A stretch of 7,978 nt of DNA from Phycisphaerales bacterium. Its GTDB lineage: Bacteria; Planctomycetota; Phycisphaerae; Tepidisphaerales; Tepidisphaeraceae. The position numbers and the translations under genes were made by a program. A model generated the notes under the pieces. The model was not told the origin of the DNA. It did no database searches and was given only the letters and a program-made list of their open reading frames with translations. The stretch lies in contig JAQGHH010000520.1 of the NCBI GenBank assembly GCA_028288945.1, forward strand, positions 1 to 7,978, given 5' to 3'. This document shows positions 1 through 5,859 of this stretch, piece by piece (the stretch's first letter is position 1; each line of letters starts with the position of its first letter).

Positions 1-16
1 TTGAACTTCTCTTCCG

Positions 17-57
17 CCCCTCACCCTAACCCTCTCCCCCGAGTACGAGGGAGAGGG
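17..57 (+). repeat. REP-like hairpin element, copy 1
   Basis: A short head (CCCCTCACCCTAA) is followed by a perfect 9-bp stem, CCCTCTCCC at 30-38 and GGGAGAGGG at 49-57, with a loop containing GAGTACGA. The same head-stem-loop order returns at 1232-1271 (reverse orientation), 1322-1361 and 1455-1489. The size, the palindrome with a conserved asymmetric head and the intergenic position resemble REP-type elements. No REP-associated transposase is visible here, so any mobility would have to come from elsewhere in the genome. Confidence 0.85.
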
Positions 58-90
58 AACAGGAGAAGCATCATTTAGCAATTGAGTCTT

Positions 91-1224
91 ATGTCCGACG
101 CGACACGAACAGTTGAAAGCATTCGAGCCTTCCTCGCCTCCGGCGCGGGCGGCGGGGCGGACATGGCTGGCGTGGCGGGCGACTACGTGGCGCTCTGCCG
201 CGAGGCCAACGCCCGGCTGCTGCGCTGCGCGGATTTTCTGCGCGAGGGGCTTCGCGGGGAGGCGCTCCAATTCGCCGGCTGTCGGCCGCGGTTGGCCGAC
301 TTTGTTGCAACCCTCGACTTTCCCGAGGTCGGCTCCTGGGACCACGCCTGCGATTCGATGGGGTGGCCGCGGCCCGTGCGTCTGATCACGCAAGCGGCCA
401 GGGACCTTGGCTTGGCGGCCGCGCAGCATGAGCCGTTGCGCGACCTTCTGGCGCGGCATCGCTTTTTGGCGCTTTCGCGTGCGCCGCTGCCGGCCCGGCT
501 GACGGCGCTGCGGGAGCTCGCATCGGCCGACCCGGGAAATCCGATCTGGAAGGGCGATGCCGCCATGCTCGAAGCGGCGCGGTTCGCGGAGCTGCGCACC
601 GAAATCGCCGCGGCGTTAAAGAGCGGCGACGGCGAATGGGTCGAGAAGCTGCTGGCGGAGGTGAACGCCGGGCCGTGGCACGCGCCGGTTCCGCCGGATC
701 TCACCGACGCGCTGTCGCGCGCGTCCGCCGCTTTGCGGGAAGCCCGCTTGAGCGCGGTGCTCGGCGCGCTGGTTCCGCGCGTCCGCGCGGCGTACGCGGC
801 GATGTCGCACGACGAATGCCGGCAGGTCTTCGCCGAGTGGGGCCGGGCGGTGAAGGAGGCGAAGCTGCCCGTCCCCGCCGAGTTGCGCCAGGAAATCATG
901 CCGCTGGCCCGGTGGCTCGACGAGCAGGACGAACGCCGCCAGCGCGAGCGGCATTTCCGCAACGCGTGCGCGGACCTTGCCGGGGCGATCGAAGCAGACG
1001 CCGACGGCGACGCCCTCCGCGCGCAATACCGCGCTGTGGTCGGCTACGAGATGGAAATCCCGCCCGAACTTGCCGCCGCCTACCGCCGCCGGATCGACGC
1101 ATGGCAGCGTGAGCAGAGGGGGGAAAAGCGCAAACAATTTGCGCTGGCGGCGGCGCTGGTCCTTGGAGTGGTGCTGGCGCTGGGGGCGCTGGCGTATGTG
1201 ATGTTTGCGAGCGGGAAGCGGTAG
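91..1224 (+). CDS. Hypothetical protein with C-terminal transmembrane anchor
   Basis: This is a 377-residue protein that I do not recognise. Residues 1 to about 345 are Ala/Arg/Leu-rich, predicted mostly helical, with no evident signal peptide and no catalytic motif I can name. A charged stretch (QREQRGEKRKQ) leads into a single hydrophobic segment at about residues 350-373, which ends four residues before the stop in SGKR. This is a tail-anchor layout, which would place the large N-terminal part in the cytoplasm. I chose the ATG at 91; an in-frame TTG at 82 would add three residues. Neither has a well-spaced Shine-Dalgarno, as AGGAGA at 61-66 is 15 bases from the TTG and 24 from the ATG. Strong third-position GC bias and an uninterrupted frame support coding. 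The gene lies between REP-like copies 1 and 2, which are in opposite orientations. It has no operon partner in the window, though it may follow genes to the left. Confidence 0.75.
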   Translation: MSDATRTVESIRAFLASGAGGGADMAGVAGDYVALCREANARLLRCADFLREGLRGEALQFAGCRPRLADFVATLDFPEVGSWDHACDSMGWPRPVRLITQAARDLGLAAAQHEPLRDLLARHRFLALSRAPLPARLTALRELASADPGNPIWKGDAAMLEAARFAELRTEIAAALKSGDGEWVEKLLAEVNAGPWHAPVPPDLTDALSRASAALREARLSAVLGALVPRVRAAYAAMSHDECRQVFAEWGRAVKEAKLPVPAELRQEIMPLARWLDEQDERRQRERHFRNACADLAGAIEADADGDALRAQYRAVVGYEMEIPPELAAAYRRRIDAWQREQRGEKRKQFALAAALVLGVVLALGALAYVMFASGKR

Positions 1225-1231
1225 CCACTTT

Positions 1232-1271
1232 CCCTCTCCCTCGTAGTCGGGGGATAGGGCAGGGTGAGGGG
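1232..1271 (-). repeat. REP-like hairpin element, copy 2 (inverted)
   Basis: This is the reverse complement of the copy at 17-57 with a few changes. It starts seven bases after the stop of the upstream gene. CCCTCTCCC at 1232-1240 faces GGGATAGGG at 1251-1259, so the stem carries one mismatch, and GGGTGAGGGG at 1262-1271 is the inverted head. Its place directly after a stop codon means it could fold in the 3' end of the transcript. There is no T-run after it, so it is not a classical intrinsic terminator. Confidence 0.8.
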
Positions 1272-1321
1272 CCGAGCGTAAGGAGGCGTGAATTGCAATG
1301 AACGCGCGACTCGACGTTCGG

Positions 1322-1361
1322 CCCCTCACCCCAACCCTCTCCCCGAGTACGAGGGAGAGGG
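1322..1361 (+). repeat. REP-like hairpin element, copy 3
   Basis: Head CCCCTCACCCCAA is followed by stem CCCTCTCCC (1335-1343) and GGGAGAGGG (1353-1361). It is nearly identical to copy 1, with one base lost in the loop. Together with copy 2, 50 bases upstream in the opposite orientation, it forms a head-to-head pair like the paired arrangement in bacterial BIMEs. The 50-base spacer (1272-1321) shows no gene. Confidence 0.85.
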
Positions 1362-1368
1362 AGTCGGA

Positions 1369-1383
1369 CGGAGCTTCGCTCCG
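1369..1383. repeat. Short perfect hairpin CGGAGC-TTC-GCTCCG
   Basis: A 6-bp GC-rich stem with a 3-base loop lies just downstream of REP-like copy 3, in the stretch between the two convergent genes. It is not followed by a T-run on either strand. It is probably one more palindromic intergenic element, or part of a compound element with the neighbouring REP copies. Confidence 0.5.
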
Positions 1384-1454
1384 ACCGGGCCGACACGGCT
1401 CCGAAGGTCGCCCGACCCCTCGTCTAATTATTTGCGTTGACGTCTGACGCTCCA

Positions 1455-1489
1455 CCCTCACCCCGGCCCTCTCCCTAAAAGGGAGAGGG
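1455..1489 (+). repeat. REP-like hairpin element, copy 4 (short loop)
   Basis: Head CCCTCACCCC is followed by a perfect 10-bp stem, CCCTCTCCCT at 1467-1476 and AGGGAGAGGG at 1480-1489, closed by a 3-base loop. The loop is shorter than the GAGTAC-type loop of copies 1-3, so this is a variant subtype. On the minus strand it begins 12 bases after the stop of the beta-helix gene and could protect or terminate that transcript, although no U-rich tail follows. Confidence 0.8.
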
Positions 1490-1501
1490 AGCCGCAAGAG
1501 C

Positions 1502-3709
1502 CTACGCAAATGTCAGCGTGTTGATATTCGCCACGCCCGGCGTGCTGCCTCGGAACACGAGGTACAAATCCTGGACGCCGGTCAATCCCGCCACGCTGGC
1601 GGTCTCTTGCCTGTAGTTGTTCCAGGCGCCGGTGGGAGAGACGGCCAGGGTGCCGACCAGCTTGCCGGTGGGGCTGCCGATGTGGAGCTCGATGCGGCCG
1701 CCAGCGTAGAGCCCGGCTACGGTCGCCTTGAAGGTCGTCACGCCCGTGCCGAAGTCCAGGTGGTATTTGAGCCAGTTGCCGTCGTAGGCGTAGCCCATGC
1801 CGGTGAAGTTATCGCCCTGCATGCCGAGCTTGCCGGTGTAATTGACGGCGCGGACCAGGGTCTTGGCGCTGACCGTCGGGGTCGGGACCGGGGGCGGCGT
1901 CGGGGTGGGGACGGGTGGGGGAGGCGTGACGGGAATGCTGCCGCTCGATGCCCCCGCGGCGAAGTCGCCCGCGCCGGCGCTGCCGGTGTTGCTCGAGGTG
2001 TAGTAGTTGTTCGTCACCCGCGCGCCGGCGGTGAAGAAGGCGGGCTTCAGGAAAATGTTGTTGGAGATCGTCGTGCCGTTCCAGTTGCCCTGGAGGTTGG
2101 TGAACAGCGCGTAGGTGATGGCGTTGAGGGTGTTGTTGGTGACGACGTTGTTGTTGCACGTGAAGTTCATCTTCATCGCGTAGTCAACGTTCCAGACCTG
2201 GTTGTGGTTGACCTTAAAGCCGCTCGAGTAGTTGTCGAGGAAGATGCCCGTGCCGCCGTAGCCGGCCGTGTGGATGTTGTAGATCTGGTTGTAGGCGATG
2301 GTCGCGCCGCCGCCGTTGGTCTGGACGGTGTAGATGCCGCCCGGCTCGGTGGTTTGCAGGCCCACGTCATGGACGACGTTGTATGTGATCGTGCTGCCGG
2401 CGACGGAGGCCTTGATCCCTGAGCGGCCGGCGTTGTAGACCGTGTTGTGGGTGACCGTAATGCCCGACCCGATCAGGCGGATGGCGGCCATGTCGCCGGC
2501 AAAGGTGTCGGTGTCGTGCACCACGTTGTTGCGGATGATGCTGCCCGCGCCGCTGACCATGATGCCGTCGCCGGCGCTGAAACCGATGTTGCTGTTCTCG
2601 ACGATGCTATGCGCGCCGCGGACGACGATGCCGGTGTTCAGCGGCGCGGACCATCCGTTGGACATCACGCCCATCTGGCTGATGTAGCTGGCCGTGATGT
2701 GGTTGATGTGCGTGCCGGTCGACGAGGGGTCGGACCAGATCGTGGCGGCGAAGATGTTGAGGTTCTGGATCGTGATGTTCGCGATGCCGCCGAGGTTGAA
2801 GGCGTAGAGGCGGTGTTTGGCCTCGACGTCGTGGTAAGCCGGGTTGTCGCTGGCGGGCGTCATCACATAGAGCTTGCCGCTGGGGTCGTGGTACCACTCG
2901 CCGGGGGCGTCGAGCGCCTGGAACTTGCCGGTGAGGTAGTAGGCGTTGCCTGCTTTGGGAATGGAATAGCTATCGATCGGCGAGAACGAATACCTGATCC
3001 ACCCGGGCCCCGAGGCGGTGACCGTTCCGCTCTGCGCGACCCAGGCCTGGCCGGGGGCGATGTGGATGATCGCGCCGTTCCAATAGTTTGCCGGCTGCGA
3101 AAGCCTGCTGTCGTAGATCGTCGCGCTGGAGCCGCTGACGGTTACCTTCGGAACGATTTCGACGGCCGGATGGGAAGGGTCGAAGCCGTTGTTGGGGAAA
3201 CGGGCCTCGTTGATGGCCTTTCCGTCGACGAAGACCTCGTTGTTGCCCGCGCCCATGTCGAAGGGCATCGAAGCGCTGTAGATGTTGCCCGAGTAGCGGG
3301 TCCAGCTGGTGACGGGGTCCGCGCCGCTGACGGTGACTTTTTCGCCGTTATAGCCTTCGAAGATGATCGGGGCGGAGGTCGTGCCCGAATGCTTGGGGCT
3401 GACGGTTTCGTGGTAGACGCCCGCACGGATCTCGACGCGGTCGCCGGCGAGGGCGACGTTGGCGGCGCGTTGAATCGTCTTGAACGGGGAAGCGATGGTT
3501 CCCTTGTTGGTGTCCGCGCCGTTTGGGGCGACGAACCAGCTTGTGGAGAGCAGCTCGCGGCATTCCAGCGGTTCCACCGTGGGGGGCCGGCCCGAAGCAG
3601 CGCCGCGGGCGACCGCGACTTGCATCCGTGCCTTGCGGCTCCTGGCCATTACAACAATCGGCTCGACGAAGAGACCGAGGCCTTTCCCAACAGGGGAACA
3701 AAAGGGCAT
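1502..3709 (-). CDS. Exported right-handed beta-helix protein with LEPRxLL-like N-terminal motif and C-terminal CBM6-like module
   Basis: This is a 735-residue protein. VEPLECRELLS at residues 45-55 is a variant of the planctomycete LEPRxLL signature, found near the N-terminus of exported proteins. WFVAPNGADTNKGT (58-71), SPFKTIQ (74-80) and GDRVEIRAGVYHE (89-101) form the usual start of pectate-lyase-like beta-helix proteins. EWYHDPSGKLYV (271-282) is also typical of beta-helix polysaccharide-active proteins. About 305-575 holds parallel beta-helix coils with recurrent short motifs (HNTVYNAG, YNVVHDVG, YNQIYNIH, NHNQVWNV). A Pro/Thr linker lies at 595-617. Residues 618-735 look like a CBM6-type carbohydrate-binding domain (GMGYAYDGNWLKY, RIELHIGSPTGKLVGTL, GVQDLYLVFRG). 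The likely role is binding or degrading polysaccharide outside the cytoplasm; the substrate and catalytic residues cannot be assigned. The start at 3709 is chosen because AAAGGAG (minus strand, 3716-3722) lies six bases upstream. A later ATG at 3649 (MARSRKARMQ) gives a more usual N-terminus but has no ribosome-binding site. Confidence 0.9.
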   Translation of the reverse strand: MPFCSPVGKGLGLFVEPIVVMARSRKARMQVAVARGAASGRPPTVEPLECRELLSTSWFVAPNGADTNKGTIASPFKTIQRAANVALAGDRVEIRAGVYHETVSPKHSGTTSAPIIFEGYNGEKVTVSGADPVTSWTRYSGNIYSASMPFDMGAGNNEVFVDGKAINEARFPNNGFDPSHPAVEIVPKVTVSGSSATIYDSRLSQPANYWNGAIIHIAPGQAWVAQSGTVTASGPGWIRYSFSPIDSYSIPKAGNAYYLTGKFQALDAPGEWYHDPSGKLYVMTPASDNPAYHDVEAKHRLYAFNLGGIANITIQNLNIFAATIWSDPSSTGTHINHITASYISQMGVMSNGWSAPLNTGIVVRGAHSIVENSNIGFSAGDGIMVSGAGSIIRNNVVHDTDTFAGDMAAIRLIGSGITVTHNTVYNAGRSGIKASVAGSTITYNVVHDVGLQTTEPGGIYTVQTNGGGATIAYNQIYNIHTAGYGGTGIFLDNYSSGFKVNHNQVWNVDYAMKMNFTCNNNVVTNNTLNAITYALFTNLQGNWNGTTISNNIFLKPAFFTAGARVTNNYYTSSNTGSAGAGDFAAGASSGSIPVTPPPPVPTPTPPPVPTPTVSAKTLVRAVNYTGKLGMQGDNFTGMGYAYDGNWLKYHLDFGTGVTTFKATVAGLYAGGRIELHIGSPTGKLVGTLAVSPTGAWNNYRQETASVAGLTGVQDLYLVFRGSTPGVANINTLTFA

Positions 3710-3715
3710 GCGCCA

Positions 3716-3722
3716 CTCCTTT
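3716..3722 (-). promoter_or_regulatory. Shine-Dalgarno AAAGGAG for the beta-helix gene
   Basis: Read on the minus strand, AAAGGAG is followed by six bases and then the ATG at 3709-3707. This is the only strong ribosome-binding site near the possible starts of this gene. It argues for the longer N-terminus, with 20 residues before the MARSRK methionine. Confidence 0.7.
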
Positions 3723-4085
3723 GTAGTGGAAGCACCGCTCGAGGCGGGAACTCCGGGATTTACGAAACGCGATTAACGGGTGGCTGTATCAGAGCGGAAC
3801 GTCGCTTGGTGGGTCGGCGGACAGGTTCGGTCCCGTCAACCCAGATCGACATGCTCATTATGCGGAACCGTCGGGGCGACAGAATCCTGCTGGACAGCAG
3901 GCGTACCGCCTCGAGTTTCGGCGCCGCTTGTGGTGGCTTGCGTTTTTGCTGTATCGGGACCGAGCACCGCCGGCACAACATGCCCGGCGAAACCGGCCCG
4001 AATTTTTACAGCAACGGTTTGGAGATCTACGCGGCGTGTGCCCCACGCCATCGGAGGAATCAAAACCCGCAAAACCACTACGTAG
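3723..4085. other. Intergenic stretch without a recognisable gene
   Basis: This is the left part of the roughly 1-kb gap between divergent genes. Open frames on both strands give low-complexity or shadow-like peptides with no family resemblance, and no tRNA fold was found by eye. It must hold the upstream region of the minus-strand beta-helix gene. One short inverted repeat is visible, CCTGCTG at 3886-3892 and CAGCAGG at 3895-3901, only two bases apart, which would suit an operator better than an RNA hairpin. I see nothing else definable here. Confidence 0.5.
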
Positions 4086-4090
4086 CCACA

Positions 4091-4110
4091 GTCTGCTTTT
4101 TTAAGCAGAC
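4091..4110. repeat. Perfect hairpin, 8-bp arms with TTTT loop
   Basis: GTCTGCTT at 4091-4098 and AAGCAGAC at 4103-4110 are exact reverse complements separated by TTTT. It is a 20-base palindrome, so it could be a two-fold protein-binding site as well as an RNA hairpin. It lies two bases from a second perfect hairpin at 4113-4136, on the beta-helix side of the candidate origin. Neither strand has a T-run after it, which argues against an intrinsic terminator. Confidence 0.75.
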
Positions 4111-4112
4111 GA

Positions 4113-4136
4113 GCGGGACTATAAGGAACGTCCCGC
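4113..4136. repeat. Perfect hairpin, 7-bp GC-rich arms with 10-base loop
   Basis: GCGGGAC at 4113-4119 pairs exactly with GTCCCGC at 4130-4136 around the loop TATAAGGAAC. The loop side contains a minus-strand -10-like hexamer (TATAGT, 4118-4123). Together with the hairpin two bases to the left it makes a compact double stem-loop. Possible roles are an operator over a promoter, a structured leader or an origin-associated element; the sequence does not decide among these. Confidence 0.7.
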
Positions 4137-4146
4137 GGCGTGCAAA
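4118..4146 (-). promoter_or_regulatory. Possible promoter for the beta-helix gene
   Basis: On the minus strand TTTGCA (4146-4141) and TATAGT (4123-4118) are separated by 17 bases, which is standard spacing for a housekeeping sigma promoter. The -35 matches TTGACA at only four of six positions and the -10 matches TATAAT at five of six. It would give a leader of about 400 bases before the ATG at 3709. The -10 overlaps one arm of the hairpin at 4113-4136. This is a weak call based on hexamer resemblance only. Confidence 0.25.
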
Positions 4147-4301
4147 CCCAAAATGCATTAAATCGAAAAAAAAGTTGCGTTCACTGCTTTTGCAAAAATT
4201 AGCGGCGAAAGGCGGCCGCGGTTGAGCGAAACGAACATTTTTATGGTAGTAAATCCATTTGATTGTTGTTCCGTACGGGGATTACTCGGGCGGGCCGCGC
4301 T

Positions 4302-4321
4302 GCCGGCAACATTCCGCCGGC
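4302..4321. repeat. Short inverted repeat GCCGGC...GCCGGC
   Basis: GCCGGC at 4302-4307 and 4316-4321 can pair across the eight-base loop AACATTCC. Each half is also palindromic on its own, so the unit may be read as a direct or an inverted repeat. It lies between an AT-rich block and the first DnaA-box match of the candidate origin. GC-rich palindromes are common in this genome, so the significance is uncertain. Confidence 0.4.
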
Positions 4322-4359
4322 CTCACGCCATCGTTTGCGCGATGAAGACGACGCTTAAT

Positions 4360-4368
4360 TTTTTCACA
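4360..4368 (+). promoter_or_regulatory. DnaA-box match TTTTTCACA
   Basis: Exact match to the relaxed DnaA-box consensus TTWTNCACA, set in the T-rich run TTAATTTTTTCACAAC. Alone it would be weak evidence. It gains weight from the two further matches in the same orientation within 250 bases and from the dnaN neighbour. Confidence 0.4.
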
Positions 4369-4388
4369 ACATCTGTCACGGGACATGC

Positions 4389-4397
4389 GGTGGAAAA
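4389..4397 (-). promoter_or_regulatory. DnaA-box-like site, minus strand, one mismatch
   Basis: Read on the minus strand the site is TTTTCCACC, which differs from TTTTCCACA only at the last base. It lies 20 bases after the plus-strand box at 4360-4368 and is the one box-like site in the cluster facing the other way. Confidence 0.3.
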
Positions 4398-4524
4398 CTT
4401 GATCGATGGCGATGCGAACGCGGTTGCTCAACGCACGAAGCGCGACACCAAAGAACCTCGGAGTCGCCCTCCTGGCGCTGAGCCCGCTCGCCCTCGCCCG
4501 TTATGCGTCAGAAGAGCCAACATG

Positions 4525-4533
4525 TTATGCACA
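4525..4533 (+). promoter_or_regulatory. DnaA-box match TTATGCACA
   Basis: Exact match to TTWTNCACA and one base from the strong box TTATCCACA. It lies 66 bases upstream of the consensus box at 4600-4608 in the same orientation. Confidence 0.5.
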
Positions 4534-4599
4534 CAGGCGGTCCGATAATGTCGCTCCTAAGATCTTATGCCGGCTCTACTTCGCAAGGCGGATGTGAAC

Positions 4600-4608
4600 T
4601 TATCCACA
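4600..4608 (+). promoter_or_regulatory. Consensus DnaA box TTATCCACA
   Basis: Perfect match to the high-affinity DnaA box of most bacteria. It is nested in a small inverted repeat, ATGTG at 4592-4596 and CACAT at 4605-4609. About 140 bases separate it from the dnaN start codon. It is followed by a GC-richer spacer and a triplet run (see the candidate origin), the order described for the basal unwinding system of bacterial origins. Confidence 0.65.
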
Positions 4609-4705
4609 TTGCGCCATCCCTTCCTACCACTGCTACTTTCTATAAACTTTCTTACTACATCAGCTAGAGGTAGAGTAAGGCGCTCGCGAAACGCGGGCTG
4701 TTTCA

Positions 4706-4722
4706 CCCGGGGAGGACCCGGG
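4706..4722 (+). promoter_or_regulatory. GC-rich hairpin in the dnaN 5' leader
   Basis: CCCGGG at 4706-4711 and again at 4717-4722 can pair across the loop GAGGA. The loop is itself Shine-Dalgarno-like but lies over 30 bases from the dnaN ATG, too far for that start. A stable stem here would form in the dnaN leader RNA if transcription starts upstream. A regulatory role is conjecture. Confidence 0.35.
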
Positions 4723-4748
4723 CGGAGCCATTCACGGAAAGGCGTCTC

Positions 4749-5852
4749 ATGAAAGTGATCTGCAATAGGGGTGCACTGCTCGAAGCTCTCACCGTGGCGG
4801 GGAATGTCGTCGCCGCACGGACGCCCAAACCGGTGCTCCAGTGTGTAAAGCTCACGGCGGCCGACGACCGGCTGACGATCGCCGCGACGGATCTGGAAGT
4901 CGCCATCCGCTACTCCGACACGCAGGTGCAGATCGAGCAGCCGGGCGAGGCGCTGCTGCCGGCCGACAAGTTCCGCGACATCGTTCGTGAGAGCGTGGAC
5001 GACACGCTGGCCATCGAAGTAAACGGCGACAGCGCCAACATCCGTGGGCAGGATTCGCATTTCAAGATTTTCACACAGAAGCCCAGCGAGTTTCCGCCGG
5101 TGCCGGATTTCGAGGGCGAGGCGGACCTGGAGATCGCCGGCGGGCTGCTCAAGCAGCTCATCGGGCAGACCCTGTTTGCCGCGGCGCGGGAGAGCACGCG
5201 CTACGCGTTCAACGGTGTGCTGCTGAGCGCCAAGGGGAAGAAGATCGATCTCGTCAGCACGGACGGCCGCCGGCTCGCGCAGGCGAAGGGCGATCTCATT
5301 TCCGACAAGCTCCCCAAGGAGGGCGCAAAGGCGATCATTCCGAGCAAGGCGCTGACGCTTCTCGATAAGCTGATCGACGACCCGGAGGAAGCCGTGGCCG
5401 TGCAGATCCGCGAGAACCAGGTCATCTTCCATACGCCCAGCGCCACGCTCACGAGCAATTTGGTGGAAGGGCAGTTCCCTCCCTACGAAGACGTGATCCC
5501 GAAGGACACGGATAAAAAGATGACCGCGGCGACGGCGGATTTTTTAAGTGCGGTTCGCCGGGCCGCCTTGCTCACGACCGAAGAGAGCAAAGGCGTGCGG
5601 CTGCAGTTCAACAAGAAGGGGATCGTGATCACCAGCCGCTCCCCGGAATCGGGCGAGGCGACGATCAACTTCCCGTGCAAGTTTGAAGGCGCGGACATGG
5701 AGATCGGCTTCAACCCGACGTTCCTCACCGACGCCCTGCGCGTGGTGGACAGCGACGAGATCTCGCTGGAGCTGACGGCGCCCAACCGCCCCGGGCTCCT
5801 CAAGGGCGGCGCGAATTTCCTGTACGTGATCATGCCGGTGAATTTGCAATAG
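4749..5852 (+). CDS. dnaN: DNA polymerase III subunit beta (sliding clamp)
   Basis: This 367-residue protein has the usual family length. DnaN forms a ring-shaped dimer around DNA that tethers the replicative polymerase and is a docking site for other replication and repair factors. Three clamp folds follow one another at about 1-120, 128-245 and 246-367. Recognisable stretches are ATDLEVAI (46-53), TRYAFNGVLL (150-159), STDGRRLA (170-177), EGQFPPYEDVIP (240-251), IGFNPTFLTDAL (319-330) and the C-terminal YVIMPVNLQ (359-367), which forms part of the peptide-binding groove in known clamps. The ATG follows a modest ribosome-binding site, AAAGG at 4738-4742, with six bases between. The protein is full length and nothing is missing. 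It is the first gene of a three-gene cluster and sits beside a candidate origin with DnaA boxes, so DnaA control of its transcription is possible. Confidence 0.98.
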   Translation: MKVICNRGALLEALTVAGNVVAARTPKPVLQCVKLTAADDRLTIAATDLEVAIRYSDTQVQIEQPGEALLPADKFRDIVRESVDDTLAIEVNGDSANIRGQDSHFKIFTQKPSEFPPVPDFEGEADLEIAGGLLKQLIGQTLFAAARESTRYAFNGVLLSAKGKKIDLVSTDGRRLAQAKGDLISDKLPKEGAKAIIPSKALTLLDKLIDDPEEAVAVQIRENQVIFHTPSATLTSNLVEGQFPPYEDVIPKDTDKKMTAATADFLSAVRRAALLTTEESKGVRLQFNKKGIVITSRSPESGEATINFPCKFEGADMEIGFNPTFLTDALRVVDSDEISLELTAPNRPGLLKGGANFLYVIMPVNLQ

Positions 5853-5859
5853 GGGACCC

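Larger units (their letters stand above)
4188..4666 (+). other. oriC: Candidate chromosomal replication origin (oriC) upstream of dnaN
   Basis: This non-coding region has three exact matches to the DnaA-box consensus TTWTNCACA on the plus strand (4360-4368, 4525-4533, 4600-4608). It also has one-mismatch boxes at 4188-4196 and, on the minus strand, 4389-4397. AT-rich blocks in an otherwise GC-rich window lie at about 4226-4272 (about 66% AT by hand count) and 4631-4666 (about 69% AT). After the consensus box at 4600 come a GC-richer spacer (GCGCCATCCC) and then a run of triplets from 4624 (CTA CCA CTG CTA CTT) resembling the DnaA-trio arrangement of bacterial origins. The region lies between divergent genes and directly upstream of dnaN, a usual oriC neighbourhood. 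The gene for DnaA is not in the window. An alternative reading is that DnaA-box clusters here only regulate dnaN transcription. Confidence 0.55.

Noticed and set aside
1455..1489. Intrinsic terminator for the beta-helix gene
   Set aside because: The hairpin is strong and well placed, but no T-rich tail follows on the minus strand. It is one copy of a repeat family, so it was listed as a repeat; a termination effect remains possible.
616..1509. A 297-codon minus-strand open frame
   Set aside because: Its N-terminal third is translated REP-like repeat (LPLPFRERAGVR, LGERVGVRG) and the rest is antisense to the tail-anchored protein. It is a known kind of spurious call over such repeats.
1607..2422. 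A 271-codon plus-strand open frame
   Set aside because: It is also antisense to the beta-helix and CBM region, with a low-complexity GVVVAR-type composition. It is a shadow.
3760..3981. A 73-codon minus-strand open frame upstream of the beta-helix gene
   Set aside because: It has no ribosome-binding site that stands out, no recognisable motif and a mixed composition. It is not supported as a gene.
2447..4225. A 592-codon plus-strand open frame
   Set aside because: Most of it lies antisense to the beta-helix gene in a frame mirroring its GC-rich codon positions. The translation is dominated by Val, Gly, Ala, Asp and Arg with no family pattern. The minus-strand protein has clear domains.
4222..4548. 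A 108-codon plus-strand open frame in the candidate origin
   Set aside because: It starts at a TTG with no ribosome-binding site and shows no family resemblance. It overlaps DnaA-box matches and AT-rich blocks, so non-coding DNA is more likely.
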